Below are positions 1 through 9,107 of a stretch of DNA of 33,695 bases, one piece after another. Source of the stretch: a virus. The stretch covers positions 1 to 33,695 of the IMG/VR virus record IMGVR_UViG_3300042328_001857; one strand, 5' to 3'. The position numbers and the translations under genes are program-made. The notes under the pieces were generated by a model. It searched no databases. It worked only from the letters and a program-made list of their open reading frames with translations, and was not told where the DNA came from. Within the stretch, counting starts at the first letter, position 1; each line of letters begins with the position of its first letter.

Positions 1-1476
1 ATGCCAGGCGTAACAATTACCACAGCAGTTAGAACAGGTCCTACAAGTACGACGGTGCGCGCTTCGTCGCAAGCGTTTTTTGTTGGGCTTGCTCAGCGTG
101 GTCCTTCCGATGAAGCAGTTCTTGTAACAAGTCTCGCAGAGTTTGAAGAAACATTTGGTGGATATGTAACATACGCATACCTTCACCCAACCGTTCAAAC
201 TTTCTTTGAAGAAGGTGGCACGCAGTGCTACATCGCAAGAGTCGTAGGACCTGGCGCAACTTCGGCACAAGTACTTCTTAACGTAGGTGGCGTTGGTGGT
301 GCCAACTGTATCCGACTTACGGCAAATGGCCCTGGCGACTGGGCACATGACATGGATATTGAGGTCGTTGCCAGTTCCTCAAGCAAGAACATTAAGTTGT
401 ATTACAACGACGAACTTGTTTACGCAACAGGACTCAAGACGACAACCGCTGCTCTTGTTAATGCAATTAATAGCAGTGCAATTGCTTCAAAGTACATGAC
501 GGCTGTAAAGTTGACAGACGGAATGCCGGAAGCAAGTGCAGCAACAGCATTTGGTGCTGGAACATTCACTGACGGTAATGATGACAGAACCGAAAACACG
601 GTTGACACTACTTTCACTGCATTTTCTACTGCTCTTTCTTTGTTCAACGATTCTTTTGGACCTGGTGCAGTTTCCTGCCCAGAAACACACGCAATCAACG
701 CAGACCTTATTGCTCACGCAAATACATACAACAGAATTGCAATCTGCCACCTTGCAGAAGCAGCAACTGGAATTACTGCAGCAGCAACTTCGCTCGCTGC
801 TGAAACTGGTTCCGAGCATGCCGCTCTCTACTACCCGTGGGTATACATTCCAACGGACGTTGCTGGTGTAACAAGATTGATTCCACCAGATGGTTACGCT
901 GCTGGAAAGCGTGCACTTGCACACAACCAGACTGGCCCTCATCAGCCATACGCTGGTCTCATCTCTGCTGCTCGTTTTGTTAGTGGTGTTGAAGTTGACG
1001 TCGATAGAACTCTTGGAGATTCGCTTGATACAGACTACGTAAACGCAATTAGAATTATTGCCAACACGGTAAGAGTCTACGGAGCGCGTTCTCTCTCACT
1101 AGACACAGACAACTTTAGATTCATCACAACTCAAGACACAGTCAACAGCGTTGTCTCTGAGGCTAACGCTTCAATGGAAGACCTAATCTTCGCTGTTGTT
1201 GATGGTCGCGGTGGTTTGTTCTCCTCAATTGAAGGAAGACTGACCGGAATCTGCGAAAGAATGAAGGCTATCGGTGCTCTTTACGAAGCCGTTGACGCCA
1301 ACGGAAAACTTATTGACCCTGGTTACTCGGTCAAGTGCGACAGTTCAATCAATACGACTGCACAACTTGCAGGAGGCACAGTCAAAGCGCAACTCGGTGT
1401 ACGAGTTTCGCCAATCGGTGACAAGATTGAAGTTACAATTATCAAATCAAATCTAACATCAACTGTTACGGTATAA
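1..1476 (+). CDS. Contractile tail sheath protein
   Basis: The 491-residue product forms the outer contractile cylinder of a myovirus tail, which shortens around the inner tube to drive it through the host envelope. The N-terminus (MPGVTITTAVRTGPTSTTVR) and the following segment with AQRGPSDEAVLVTSLAEFEE and FGGY are typical of phage sheath proteins: a short extended arm, then a domain that mentions passing over neighbouring subunits. The C-terminal part, with a conserved-looking LTGICERMKAIGALYEAVDA segment and a final beta-rich domain ending VTIIKSNLTSTVTV, matches the sheath C-terminal domain that contacts the next subunit. The length is usual for the family. The gene begins at the first base of the window, so its promoter and RBS are not visible. 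The tail tube gene follows after 13 bp, the standard order. The assignment is from recalled family features and synteny. Confidence 0.93.
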   Translation: MPGVTITTAVRTGPTSTTVRASSQAFFVGLAQRGPSDEAVLVTSLAEFEETFGGYVTYAYLHPTVQTFFEEGGTQCYIARVVGPGATSAQVLLNVGGVGGANCIRLTANGPGDWAHDMDIEVVASSSSKNIKLYYNDELVYATGLKTTTAALVNAINSSAIASKYMTAVKLTDGMPEASAATAFGAGTFTDGNDDRTENTVDTTFTAFSTALSLFNDSFGPGAVSCPETHAINADLIAHANTYNRIAICHLAEAATGITAAATSLAAETGSEHAALYYPWVYIPTDVAGVTRLIPPDGYAAGKRALAHNQTGPHQPYAGLISAARFVSGVEVDVDRTLGDSLDTDYVNAIRIIANTVRVYGARSLSLDTDNFRFITTQDTVNSVVSEANASMEDLIFAVVDGRGGLFSSIEGRLTGICERMKAIGALYEAVDANGKLIDPGYSVKCDSSINTTAQLAGGTVKAQLGVRVSPIGDKIEVTIIKSNLTSTVTV

Positions 1477-1489
1477 TTAGGAGTAAGCG

Positions 1490-1945
1490 ATGGCTAAAGT
1501 ATCACAGAGGCAAATCCTCGCAGAAATTTCACCAATTGGCGCAACTTCGCCAAAATGGACAGGGTTTAGATTTGCGCAGGTTTCAGGTGGCGAAATTACG
1601 GCATCAGTTGAGAAAATCTACCCAGGTGGAGCAAAGTTTCCCGAAGTTCTTTGCGCGCCAGCAGAGATTGGTGACATCACGCTCACTGCTCACTACGACG
1701 ACGACAGAGTGGCATCAGATACTCAAACCGGTATTGCAGCCAAGATTAAGGCACTGAGACCACTCATTGGTCGCGTGTACTACGACATCACCGTCACAAC
1801 TTACGATTGCGACATTGTTGTTCAGGGTCTTGACCGTACCTACTCAAATTGCCTTCTTGTTGGAATGACTGAACCAGATGGTGACTCATCATCCGGTGCT
1901 CCAGCAACGTTTGCTCTTACATTCGCTGTTCAAGGCGTTGTCTAA
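1490..1945 (+). CDS. Tail tube protein
   Basis: This 151-residue protein would polymerise into the rigid inner tube through which DNA passes. It lies 13 bp after the sheath gene and before the chaperone and tape measure genes, which is the canonical myovirus order. A clear Shine-Dalgarno site (AGGAG at 1479-1483) supports the ATG at 1490. The sequence is beta-rich and compact, with the pattern of tube proteins: a central segment on alternating strands (GDITLTAHYDDDRVASDTQT) and a final strand ATFALTFAVQGVV. There are no transmembrane segments. Length fits tube proteins of contractile tails (about 140-170 residues). Function rests on order, size and fold-like pattern more than on a single diagnostic motif. 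Confidence 0.88.
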   Translation: MAKVSQRQILAEISPIGATSPKWTGFRFAQVSGGEITASVEKIYPGGAKFPEVLCAPAEIGDITLTAHYDDDRVASDTQTGIAAKIKALRPLIGRVYYDITVTTYDCDIVVQGLDRTYSNCLLVGMTEPDGDSSSGAPATFALTFAVQGVV

Positions 1946-1972
1946 AAATTAAATAAACGTTTTACAGCCTAG

Positions 1973-2009
1973 TTGCATTACTCATGTGATGTTGTGCTAA
2001 TGTGCTGTT
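1973..2009 (+). promoter_or_regulatory. Candidate promoter giving a leaderless chaperone transcript
   Basis: A TTGCAT box (1973-1978) and an extended -10 (TGC-TAATGT, hexamer 1998-2003) are separated by 19 bp. The predicted +1, seven bases after the last -10 base, is 2010, the A of the chaperone ATG, and no SD site precedes that ATG. The element lies in the 64-bp gap after the tube gene. Same geometry recurs at 13407, 27301 and 32369. Confidence 0.45.
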
Positions 2010-2549
2010 ATGACAGAAAACAACTCCCTTTATTCAGAGCCTGATTCACCAAAAAAGGCTGAGCCAAAGACTCCATCAATTCCAAAAGTTGAAGAACCAA
2101 ATGTTCTTGCCCGCCTTAAAGAAGTAATTCAGAAGAAAGTTGAACGACCAGTCGTTCGTCTTGACGTCCCAGAACGTCCAGGTGTTTCTTTGCGAATTAG
2201 TCCAAATATTACGCAACATCAATTGCGTCAGTGGCGTAAGAACTCCGGAGAAGACAGCAAGGCCGGAATGGACTCAATCAAGTTCTCCTGCTACGTAATC
2301 GGAAGCACCACAGTAGGTATTGTTTTTGACGGCGAAGAAGTTTATGACGAGAATGGCTACACAATGAACTTTGCGGCAGCCGACATTCTTGCGATGACAG
2401 ATACGACTAGACCAATCCCAGAAGCGGTTCGCGCATTCTTTGGTGTGGACCCTCACCTTGAAGCCGCTGCTCTGGCGATTCTTGACGCTTCCGGTTACTC
2501 GGATACAATTGACACCTCGGACCCTACGACGGAGTCTTCGGGGAGTTAG
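2010..2549 (+). CDS. Tail assembly chaperone, short (zero-frame) product
   Basis: The 179-residue product sits between the tube and tape measure genes, the invariable place of the gpG/gpGT-type tail assembly chaperones that coat the tape measure during tail assembly. The N-terminal 50 residues are charged and Pro/Lys-rich (KKAEPKTPSIPKVEEP), followed by a globular part with QLRQWRKNSGEDSKAG and an acidic, helical C-terminus. That composition is usual for phage tail chaperones, which are poorly conserved in sequence. The start ATG has no SD and appears to be leaderless (see the -10 at 1998-2003). Translation ends at TAG 2547-2549, but the -1 frame is open from 2513 and continues to 2713, giving a likely frameshifted long form. 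Confidence 0.75.
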   Translation: MTENNSLYSEPDSPKKAEPKTPSIPKVEEPNVLARLKEVIQKKVERPVVRLDVPERPGVSLRISPNITQHQLRQWRKNSGEDSKAGMDSIKFSCYVIGSTTVGIVFDGEEVYDENGYTMNFAAADILAMTDTTRPIPEAVRAFFGVDPHLEAAALAILDASGYSDTIDTSDPTTESSGS

Positions 2550-2713
2550 TAAATGACCCCCTAATCGTCTCTGCTGCGCGATTAGGTGAACTGTTTGGAA
2601 CAGACCCCGTAAGACTCCTTGATTGTAGCGATGATGAATGGCTGATACGCCTTGCTTGTGCTAAAGTGGTTTCTAACGACCGCGAAGAACAACAAAAAGC
2701 GCAAAAAGCGTAA
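2543..2713 (+). CDS. Frameshift extension of the tail assembly chaperone (gpGT-like long form)
   Basis: Reading the -1 frame relative to the upstream gene gives 56 residues starting ELVNDPLIVSAARLGELFGT and ending at TAA 2711-2713, without a start codon of its own. The frame is open only from 2513 (TGA at 2510-2512), so a shift would occur between 2513 and 2549. The best slip point is a run of four G at 2540-2543 (codon GGG 2541-2543, which can re-pair with GGG at 2540-2542). The fusion would be about 234 residues. Tail chaperones commonly make a minor long product by programmed -1 frameshift in just this position. It fills the otherwise unexplained 200 bp before the tape measure gene. The exact slip site is inferred. 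Confidence 0.72.
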   Translation, partial: ELVNDPLIVSAARLGELFGTDPVRLLDCSDDEWLIRLACAKVVSNDREEQQKAQKA

Positions 2714-2749
2714 AAACCTTTGGTCGCTCATGTAATTCTGGAGTAGCCC

Positions 2750-5700
2750 ATGGCCGAAGCGAAAATTGAACTACAGATTGATGTAGACGGTGCCGCTAGG
2801 GCTAAAGCACAAATCAAGAGCGTTGAGCGTTCTGTTGACAAACTTGAGAGAAGAATCAATAAAATTGGTTCTGGTTTTGCATCAAGCACTGGGGGTGCTG
2901 GGGGTGCTGGGGGTGCTGGGGGTAGTGTTACCAAAACCCTTGTTAAATGGAAACGCTCGTTTGACCAATTTGACAAAGCAATCAAGATGGTTGGAACTAT
3001 CGGATTAAAAGGTTTGAGTCTTTCACTAAAGGGTGCAACTATAGAAATGGCAGCCATGGGCGCTGCAATGCTAGGTGTTCATGCTGCTTTCCTGCTGGGT
3101 AATGGAGCCATGAAACTCATGAAGTCAACCTTGGGTCCACTTGCTGCTGGTATGGCCGCTGTGGTGGCTGCTGCGGCTGCTGCGTCGGCTGCAATACGTG
3201 AACAGCAAGCGGCAATGTTCGCATACAAAACGACCAGCAAGGGTCAGTTCGGTTCCAGCCTTAATCAGACAAGACAAGTAATGCGTGGCCTTCATGCTGA
3301 CGTTGACCTTGCTTCTGTTGGTGTGGAGAACTTAAATGCTGCTTTTGCAACTATCTCAAAGACTTCAACCTTCACAGGAAAAAGCCAAGGTCTTCTTAAA
3401 GGACTTATGGACTTCGCTTCAGCAGGTCAACCGATTGAAGAAGGAATTAAAAAAGCAGCAGACTTGATTGCGCTTCTTCAAGATTCAAAGAAATCATTCT
3501 CTGAAGCGAAGACTTCGGCACAGCAGTTGTTCCCAGACAAAAAAGCAGTTGACAAAGCATTCAAAGACTTAAAAATTAACAATAAAAAATCTCTTGAGGC
3601 AGCAATTACGTCTGGTGAACTTGCAAAGGCTGCCGGTCTTGAAGGCCAGTTTGAAGCAGTATCTGGAACTTTGATTAGCAAACTTAAAGGATACTTTAAT
3701 CTTCTCAAAGTTCAATTTGGAGATATGGGTCAACCACTTCTAGAGCCAATCAAGAAATCAATGTTTGAGATTTTTAATATTCTCAGTCGTGGGTTTGCAA
3801 AAATTTCAGGAAGTACACAAAGATTTGGCATGACATCAATGCTTGATGGTCTTGTAAGTATGGTTCAAAAACTTACAGACCTCTCGGTTAACTTGATTAA
3901 CGAAAACCTTGGAACAGTTACTGGGATGTTTGAAAGAATGGCTTCATGGTGGAAAGAGTTTAAGTACGGCTGGAACGAAACGCTTGACAAACTAAGACCT
4001 TTTATAGATGGTGCACGTGTGATTGAAAGCATGTTTGGCGCAATTTGGGTGCATGTCAAAAATATTGCCGCATCAAGTTTTGGACAGTTCAACGATTGGC
4101 TAGTAAATAACAAAGCAACCGTAATTGAGTTCGGAGATAGAATTGGTGAACTCATTGGCGAGATAATGAAGTTTCAAACAGAAATGAAAAAGTTGCTACA
4201 GGACTTAATGCCATTTATTAACGATGTTGTTAAAGGTATTTCTGCAATGGTTAGCCAAATGACCAGTTTCATGAAGGGTATGCGTTCGTTGAGTGGCGGT
4301 GGAACCATAGGCGCACTCGCAATGCTTCTCGGCGTTCGCACCGGTCTGAATGCAATGAAGAACACTAAGGGTGGAATGGTTGCAAGCGCTGTCACAAAAA
4401 ACGCGACCATCAATGCCCCTAATGCAACAATTGTTACTAGCGGAACTCCTGGTGGCGGAAGAGTGGTAACCGGTCCACCAGCAGGTGGAATGGGAGGAAC
4501 TCATGCATTACCGCCTGGTGCAATACCACCAACATACCCGCCTATTACATACCCGCCTGGTGTAATACCAGGACAAAGACCTGGAATGTACTACGGAACT
4601 GGTGGTAATTTTGCTTCAAATACGGGTGGTCCAATGGGTCCTGGTGTAATACCTGGAATGTACTACGGAACTGGTGGTAATTTTGCTCAAACTACAGGTG
4701 GACCGATGGGTCCTGGTGGTCGTCCTGCTTTTGGAAACGCTCTCGGTCCTAGCGCTCTAGGAAGAATAAGCGTTCCTGGTCGTCCTGGTCCATCGTCTCC
4801 TATTTACAGCGTGGTACCAAGTGGAACCTATGACAACCTTGACCCAGACGGAAACCCAATTTACAACCGACGTGGTTACAAGGTTCGTGATTCACGAATT
4901 AAGAATGACAGATTGCGGAGAATGTCCGATAAATACAGACAAAAATCTTATGACATGTTTACTGCGGACGCAGATGACCCCGACGGCGACAAGTTAGCCG
5001 CTGAAAAAGCAAACAGAAGAGTTAAGTCCGGCCGGAGACAAGGGCAATTTACTACAAGTTCAAAACTAAGACAAAGAGCAATGGCCAACCGCGCTGCTCG
5101 TTCCGGCCCAAGGCAATCCAAGGGAATGAAAAGATTTGGAAAGTTTCAAGGTTCTGGTGGCGCAAAGATGGGAACCTCGCTTGCTCTTGGTGCAATGTCG
5201 CAGTTTGCTCCTGAAGAAGCGCAAGGTGCTCTTGCGCTAGGTGGTGCCGTTGGTGCAATGAACCCACTCGCAGGTATTGCTGTAGCAGGTCTTGGAACCG
5301 CATACAAAGCAAAAACAGCAACAGGCGGTGCAGTTAGCGGCCTTGCAGGAGGTGCCGCTGCTGGTGCACTTATTGGTTCTTTTGTTCCAGTTATTGGTAC
5401 AGCGGCAGGTGCAATTATTGGTGGTCTCATTGGTGCTGTTTCTGGCGGAATCATGGGAACACTAAATAAGAAGAAGGAAGAAGTTAAGAAGTCAAAAGCG
5501 GCTGCTGGTGAAGTAGCCAATAGTATTATCAATAATTCTTTTTCATTTGCTCTTGATGCAACACGTAGGGAAACTGGTGTTGGAAGAAGTGCCACCAGAG
5601 ACATTTTAAAAACTGCATCAAAATATCAAAAAAATCTTCTTGCAGATACGGCAGGAGTTCCGCTCAATAGAAAAAACTACGCTGGGATAGTGCCAGACGT

Positions 5701-7528
5701 AATGAACCGCGGTGCAACTGGTGGTCAACTTGGTTTAGCGTTTGAAAGCGCAACTGGAAAAAGAATGCCTAAGTTGATTAGAAAATATGTTGGCAGCGCT
5801 ACTACGAGTTTGGACATAGCGGGGAACATCTCTGCTGGCATTATCTCCAAACTTGGTGGTAAGAGCCTTTTGGATAACAGGGTTTTAAACCCTCTTGGCT
5901 TTGGAACAAACAACAAAAAAGATGTTGACAGACAAAAGCAAGAATCAAAATTAACCGAGATTTATAGAAACCAATCAAAGTATGGTGTTTCATATTCCAA
6001 AACGCAGTACGAAGACATGATGAAGAAGCCTGGTGAGGCTTTGAGAAAAATGCGTACAGATATGGAAGTCAGCGAAGCAGCAATGGCTCCGCTTCAAAAG
6101 AACTACAACAGTCGTCTTGACGCTTTAGCAAAAATTACAGGAAAATCAGACCAAGAAAACATAGCCCTCGCTAAAACGATGGGCGTTAACTTGATGGACA
6201 GTACCAAAGACTTCAACGAAGTTCTCAAAGAACTTGGCTTGACCACAGTAAAAACTGCTCAGCAATTGCGAGCAGCGACAACAAGTGTACTCATTGATGC
6301 AACATCGCTTTTTGATGAAGCAAACAAGTCTATTCGGGCTCCTGAAATAATTGATGAAAGGTCGGAGTCTTTTAGGGAACTAGCAGCAGGAGGTGGCGGA
6401 AAAACAAGCCTGGAAGCCCAGAATACTTTTCTGAGTGACCAACTAAAGAATTACACCGCATATTTTGGTGACGGAGTAAAGGCACTTGCACAATACCGTT
6501 TGGACTACGAACAAGGGGGAATCTTTGACGAAGGGAGAACTTTCCAATATCTTGACCCAAACAAAATTGGATTTGACAAAAACGAAACATCAAAAAAGTT
6601 AATTGATACAGTAACCACACAATTTGGAAACGATTTGGGCACTCAATTAAATAAAGCACTTCTTGGCCCTGATGGCACTGGAAAGTCAATTGATACAGCG
6701 GAATTTACTAAACGATTCAAAGCAATGACCCCACAACAGCAGGTAGCACTTTCGGATGCTGCAAATGCAGAATTTAAATTGCCTAGTGGTGCTGCTGGAA
6801 AAAACTTGATTGATGCAGCAGGCGGCGACTCTACGAAAGCACTGCTAGACATGATTGGAATGAGTGGCTTAGTCACTACAACGGCAAGCAAGCAGGAAAC
6901 CATTGACACAACAAAACTACCTGAAGCAATTGGTAAAAAAACAACAGAATTAATTGAAAAGATGAAAGTTTTTTTTGAAGACACAGACAAGGCAACTCCG
7001 GCTTGGTACGACACTGCTCCTTCTTGGTGGGCTGACCACGATGACACGACCACCCCCCGTGGGCAGGCATTTGGCGACACAACATCTAGTCGCCTTTCTC
7101 AGACGATGGGTCGCCACGCCTCAATGGATAGCGCATTGACCGGAAAAAGAACAGTTACCTCTGGATACAGAAACTATGGTCTTGGCTCAATTAACTCCGA
7201 CCATGTAACCGGAAGAGCATATGACATTGTTGGACAAAACCTTGGACAGTACCAATCGCTCGTAAAGTCAACTGGCGGTTTTGCTGAATTCCACGGAGTT
7301 AACAAAGCAAGACATCTTCATGTTGTTCCTGGTTCGGGTGCAATGGGTGACACTGGAATGCCAGTTGCTGGTTTGCCTCAGCAACCATTAGTGACCAGTT
7401 CTGCTGGAAGAGGCAATGAGTACAACTTTTATGTAACTGGCAATCAAAACGCTTCGGCAAAAGAAATAGCAGACATGGTTATGCAAAAAGTAAAAGAAAT
7501 TGAACGTTCTAACTCGGAGAGAAGATAA
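2750..7528 (+). CDS. Tape measure protein with C-terminal M15-peptidase-like domain
   Basis: This 1592-residue protein fixes tail length and is ejected ahead of the DNA. An SD (TGGAG, 2739-2743) supports the ATG. In order: an N-terminal helical, charged region (residues 1-50); a GGAGGAGGAGG spacer; hydrophobic Ala/Gly/Met-rich segments around 80-160 that could span a membrane; a long helical middle; a Gly/Pro-rich flexible stretch around 570-690 with a duplicated GMYYGTGGNFA unit; a Lys/Arg-rich part; an Ala/Gly-rich hydrophobic segment around 820-910; then mainly helical sequence. Near the C-terminus a zinc-peptidase pattern appears: SDHVTGRAYDI (His1485, Asp1492), EFH (1513-1515) and RHLHVV (His1522, His1524), resembling M15 D,D-carboxypeptidase-type domains. 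This may cut peptidoglycan during entry. The stop overlaps the next ATG. Confidence 0.9.
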   Translation: MAEAKIELQIDVDGAARAKAQIKSVERSVDKLERRINKIGSGFASSTGGAGGAGGAGGSVTKTLVKWKRSFDQFDKAIKMVGTIGLKGLSLSLKGATIEMAAMGAAMLGVHAAFLLGNGAMKLMKSTLGPLAAGMAAVVAAAAAASAAIREQQAAMFAYKTTSKGQFGSSLNQTRQVMRGLHADVDLASVGVENLNAAFATISKTSTFTGKSQGLLKGLMDFASAGQPIEEGIKKAADLIALLQDSKKSFSEAKTSAQQLFPDKKAVDKAFKDLKINNKKSLEAAITSGELAKAAGLEGQFEAVSGTLISKLKGYFNLLKVQFGDMGQPLLEPIKKSMFEIFNILSRGFAKISGSTQRFGMTSMLDGLVSMVQKLTDLSVNLINENLGTVTGMFERMASWWKEFKYGWNETLDKLRPFIDGARVIESMFGAIWVHVKNIAASSFGQFNDWLVNNKATVIEFGDRIGELIGEIMKFQTEMKKLLQDLMPFINDVVKGISAMVSQMTSFMKGMRSLSGGGTIGALAMLLGVRTGLNAMKNTKGGMVASAVTKNATINAPNATIVTSGTPGGGRVVTGPPAGGMGGTHALPPGAIPPTYPPITYPPGVIPGQRPGMYYGTGGNFASNTGGPMGPGVIPGMYYGTGGNFAQTTGGPMGPGGRPAFGNALGPSALGRISVPGRPGPSSPIYSVVPSGTYDNLDPDGNPIYNRRGYKVRDSRIKNDRLRRMSDKYRQKSYDMFTADADDPDGDKLAAEKANRRVKSGRRQGQFTTSSKLRQRAMANRAARSGPRQSKGMKRFGKFQGSGGAKMGTSLALGAMSQFAPEEAQGALALGGAVGAMNPLAGIAVAGLGTAYKAKTATGGAVSGLAGGAAAGALIGSFVPVIGTAAGAIIGGLIGAVSGGIMGTLNKKKEEVKKSKAAAGEVANSIINNSFSFALDATRRETGVGRSATRDILKTASKYQKNLLADTAGVPLNRKNYAGIVPDVMNRGATGGQLGLAFESATGKRMPKLIRKYVGSATTSLDIAGNISAGIISKLGGKSLLDNRVLNPLGFGTNNKKDVDRQKQESKLTEIYRNQSKYGVSYSKTQYEDMMKKPGEALRKMRTDMEVSEAAMAPLQKNYNSRLDALAKITGKSDQENIALAKTMGVNLMDSTKDFNEVLKELGLTTVKTAQQLRAATTSVLIDATSLFDEANKSIRAPEIIDERSESFRELAAGGGGKTSLEAQNTFLSDQLKNYTAYFGDGVKALAQYRLDYEQGGIFDEGRTFQYLDPNKIGFDKNETSKKLIDTVTTQFGNDLGTQLNKALLGPDGTGKSIDTAEFTKRFKAMTPQQQVALSDAANAEFKLPSGAAGKNLIDAAGGDSTKALLDMIGMSGLVTTTASKQETIDTTKLPEAIGKKTTELIEKMKVFFEDTDKATPAWYDTAPSWWADHDDTTTPRGQAFGDTTSSRLSQTMGRHASMDSALTGKRTVTSGYRNYGLGSINSDHVTGRAYDIVGQNLGQYQSLVKSTGGFAEFHGVNKARHLHVVPGSGAMGDTGMPVAGLPQQPLVTSSAGRGNEYNFYVTGNQNASAKEIADMVMQKVKEIERSNSERR

Positions 7529-9096
7529 TGTCAAAAGAAGGTAGCGCTTATCAAAATCCAATTAGATTTTATTCAGACAGCGGTGTTCTTGTATGGGAAA
7601 AAGGCAAAAAAGCATTTGATAACCAGGTTCCAGGAAAATACGCAGACGACCCAATAACTTTTGTTACTTATGTATGTACTTCGTATAAAACATTAAATAA
7701 AGAACCAGTCTGGGCAGCGATTAACGCTGTGACACTAAAACCAGGACCTCCATACAAAGTTCTTGTTAATTCCGGCAAGGCTGGAAACAAGCCGTCAACG
7801 GTTACTGGCACTGGAACAAAAGTTGAATACACAACTGACGTAGTGCTAAAAAGATTAAATAGAGGAACCAAGTACGACATTAAGAGTTGGGGTTCTTTTA
7901 TATTTATCAGTATTACAGACTCTGATTTTAAGTTTATAAACGGTGAATCAGCAACTGCCGAACCAACAACTACTGTTGCATCAACTGGTGCCGACTCTAA
8001 ATTGGTAAGTGTTGTTGCCAATCCCGTTATTAACAGGGCAGAAGTGATGGCTTTTTTAAATGGGGCATCTGACGGTAAATGGGGTTCAAATCCAGCCTCG
8101 GAAGCCGCAGTGGCAAGAATAGTAAAGAATACAGCAGCAGCATCTGGTGCTTCGGTTTACTCTAGTGGTTCACAAAACAAAGGTACATCCGCAACAGCCA
8201 CACGTGCCGCCGGACTATCTGCATCAACGGGATTGCCTCTTTCTTCTGGGTCTTCCCCATCAACCGAGTCTTCCTCAACACCCATCGCCGACGTAAAAAA
8301 CCCGAGCGCTCCTCCTTTAGGAAAAGGGCCGTTACCTCCAACCGGCCAAACAACTGCAATTTTAAATTTTTTGCCGGACAGAATAATTGGTGGGCAAAAT
8401 ACAAACCTTCCATACATACAGCAAACTATTACAGATTTTAATTCAGTTACCAATACTCGTGAAAGAATAATTAGGACTCACGTATTTAACATAATTCCTA
8501 ATAGTTTTGAATTTACTCAACTTTCTTCAGTGTGGAACGAAGTTGAAAGAAGTGGAAATTATGCAATGGTTGATTGGTCTAAATACAACTTAACCAAGTG
8601 CACTTTTAGATTTTTAGTTTCTGGCAAAAGAACAGACGTAGTTGATGCAAACACCAGTAATGCTAAGTCAACAATAGTCAATGACGGTCTTGACGTTTCG
8701 ATTGATGAACAAATAGAAAATTTAAGAGCAATGGCTGGCGGACCATACCCGGTAATTCTTCATAATTTAAATACATTGACCGCTACGTCTTTTAGATTTC
8801 CATATGTAAATAACACACGCAATCTTCAGTGGGTAATTGCCGACATGTCAATTACCGCAACAAGAATGACGCCAAACGGCCGCAAGATGGCAGCGGCTGA
8901 AGTTTCAATAACCTTGAATGAATACCCAATTATTGCTAGAGATATTATTGCTCTTCCACCATTGAATCCATCAAAAATTCCTGTTCCAAAAATTTGTAAA
9001 CCTAAACCGTGCAAACCGGTAGACCCCATAAATGGCCTCACAACGCCTCGGTTTACATTTTCAAGAGACATTGCTACTACAGAAAAAACTGGATAA
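7528..9096 (+). CDS. Baseplate hub connector-like protein (XkdP-like position)
   Basis: The 522-residue product is encoded immediately after the tape measure gene, with stop and start overlapping (TAATG), where contractile tails encode the protein joining hub and tube (XkdP of PBSX or gp53-like). Residues 1-145 form a globular domain rich in beta strands. Residues about 150-275 are a Ser/Thr/Pro/Gly-rich linker (STGLPLSSGSSPSTESSST). Residues 275-490 form a second domain with HVFNIIPNSFEFTQLSSVWN and NYAMVDWSKYNLTKCTFRFL, which resemble the F-x-NP-x-W style core of these connector proteins. The end has a short Cys/Lys/Pro motif (CKPKPCKP). I do not see an unambiguous LysM repeat. The role is inferred mostly from position and the C-terminal pattern. 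Confidence 0.55.
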   Translation: MSKEGSAYQNPIRFYSDSGVLVWEKGKKAFDNQVPGKYADDPITFVTYVCTSYKTLNKEPVWAAINAVTLKPGPPYKVLVNSGKAGNKPSTVTGTGTKVEYTTDVVLKRLNRGTKYDIKSWGSFIFISITDSDFKFINGESATAEPTTTVASTGADSKLVSVVANPVINRAEVMAFLNGASDGKWGSNPASEAAVARIVKNTAAASGASVYSSGSQNKGTSATATRAAGLSASTGLPLSSGSSPSTESSSTPIADVKNPSAPPLGKGPLPPTGQTTAILNFLPDRIIGGQNTNLPYIQQTITDFNSVTNTRERIIRTHVFNIIPNSFEFTQLSSVWNEVERSGNYAMVDWSKYNLTKCTFRFLVSGKRTDVVDANTSNAKSTIVNDGLDVSIDEQIENLRAMAGGPYPVILHNLNTLTATSFRFPYVNNTRNLQWVIADMSITATRMTPNGRKMAAAEVSITLNEYPIIARDIIALPPLNPSKIPVPKICKPKPCKPVDPINGLTTPRFTFSRDIATTEKTG

Positions 9097-9107
9097 TCTA
9101 GGTAAAA

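Noticed and set aside
9092-9104. GATAAT as a -10 for the hub gene
   Set aside because: It overlaps the upstream stop codon, predicted +1 is not at the ATG, and a weak AGG lies nearer the start, so a promoter is not supported.
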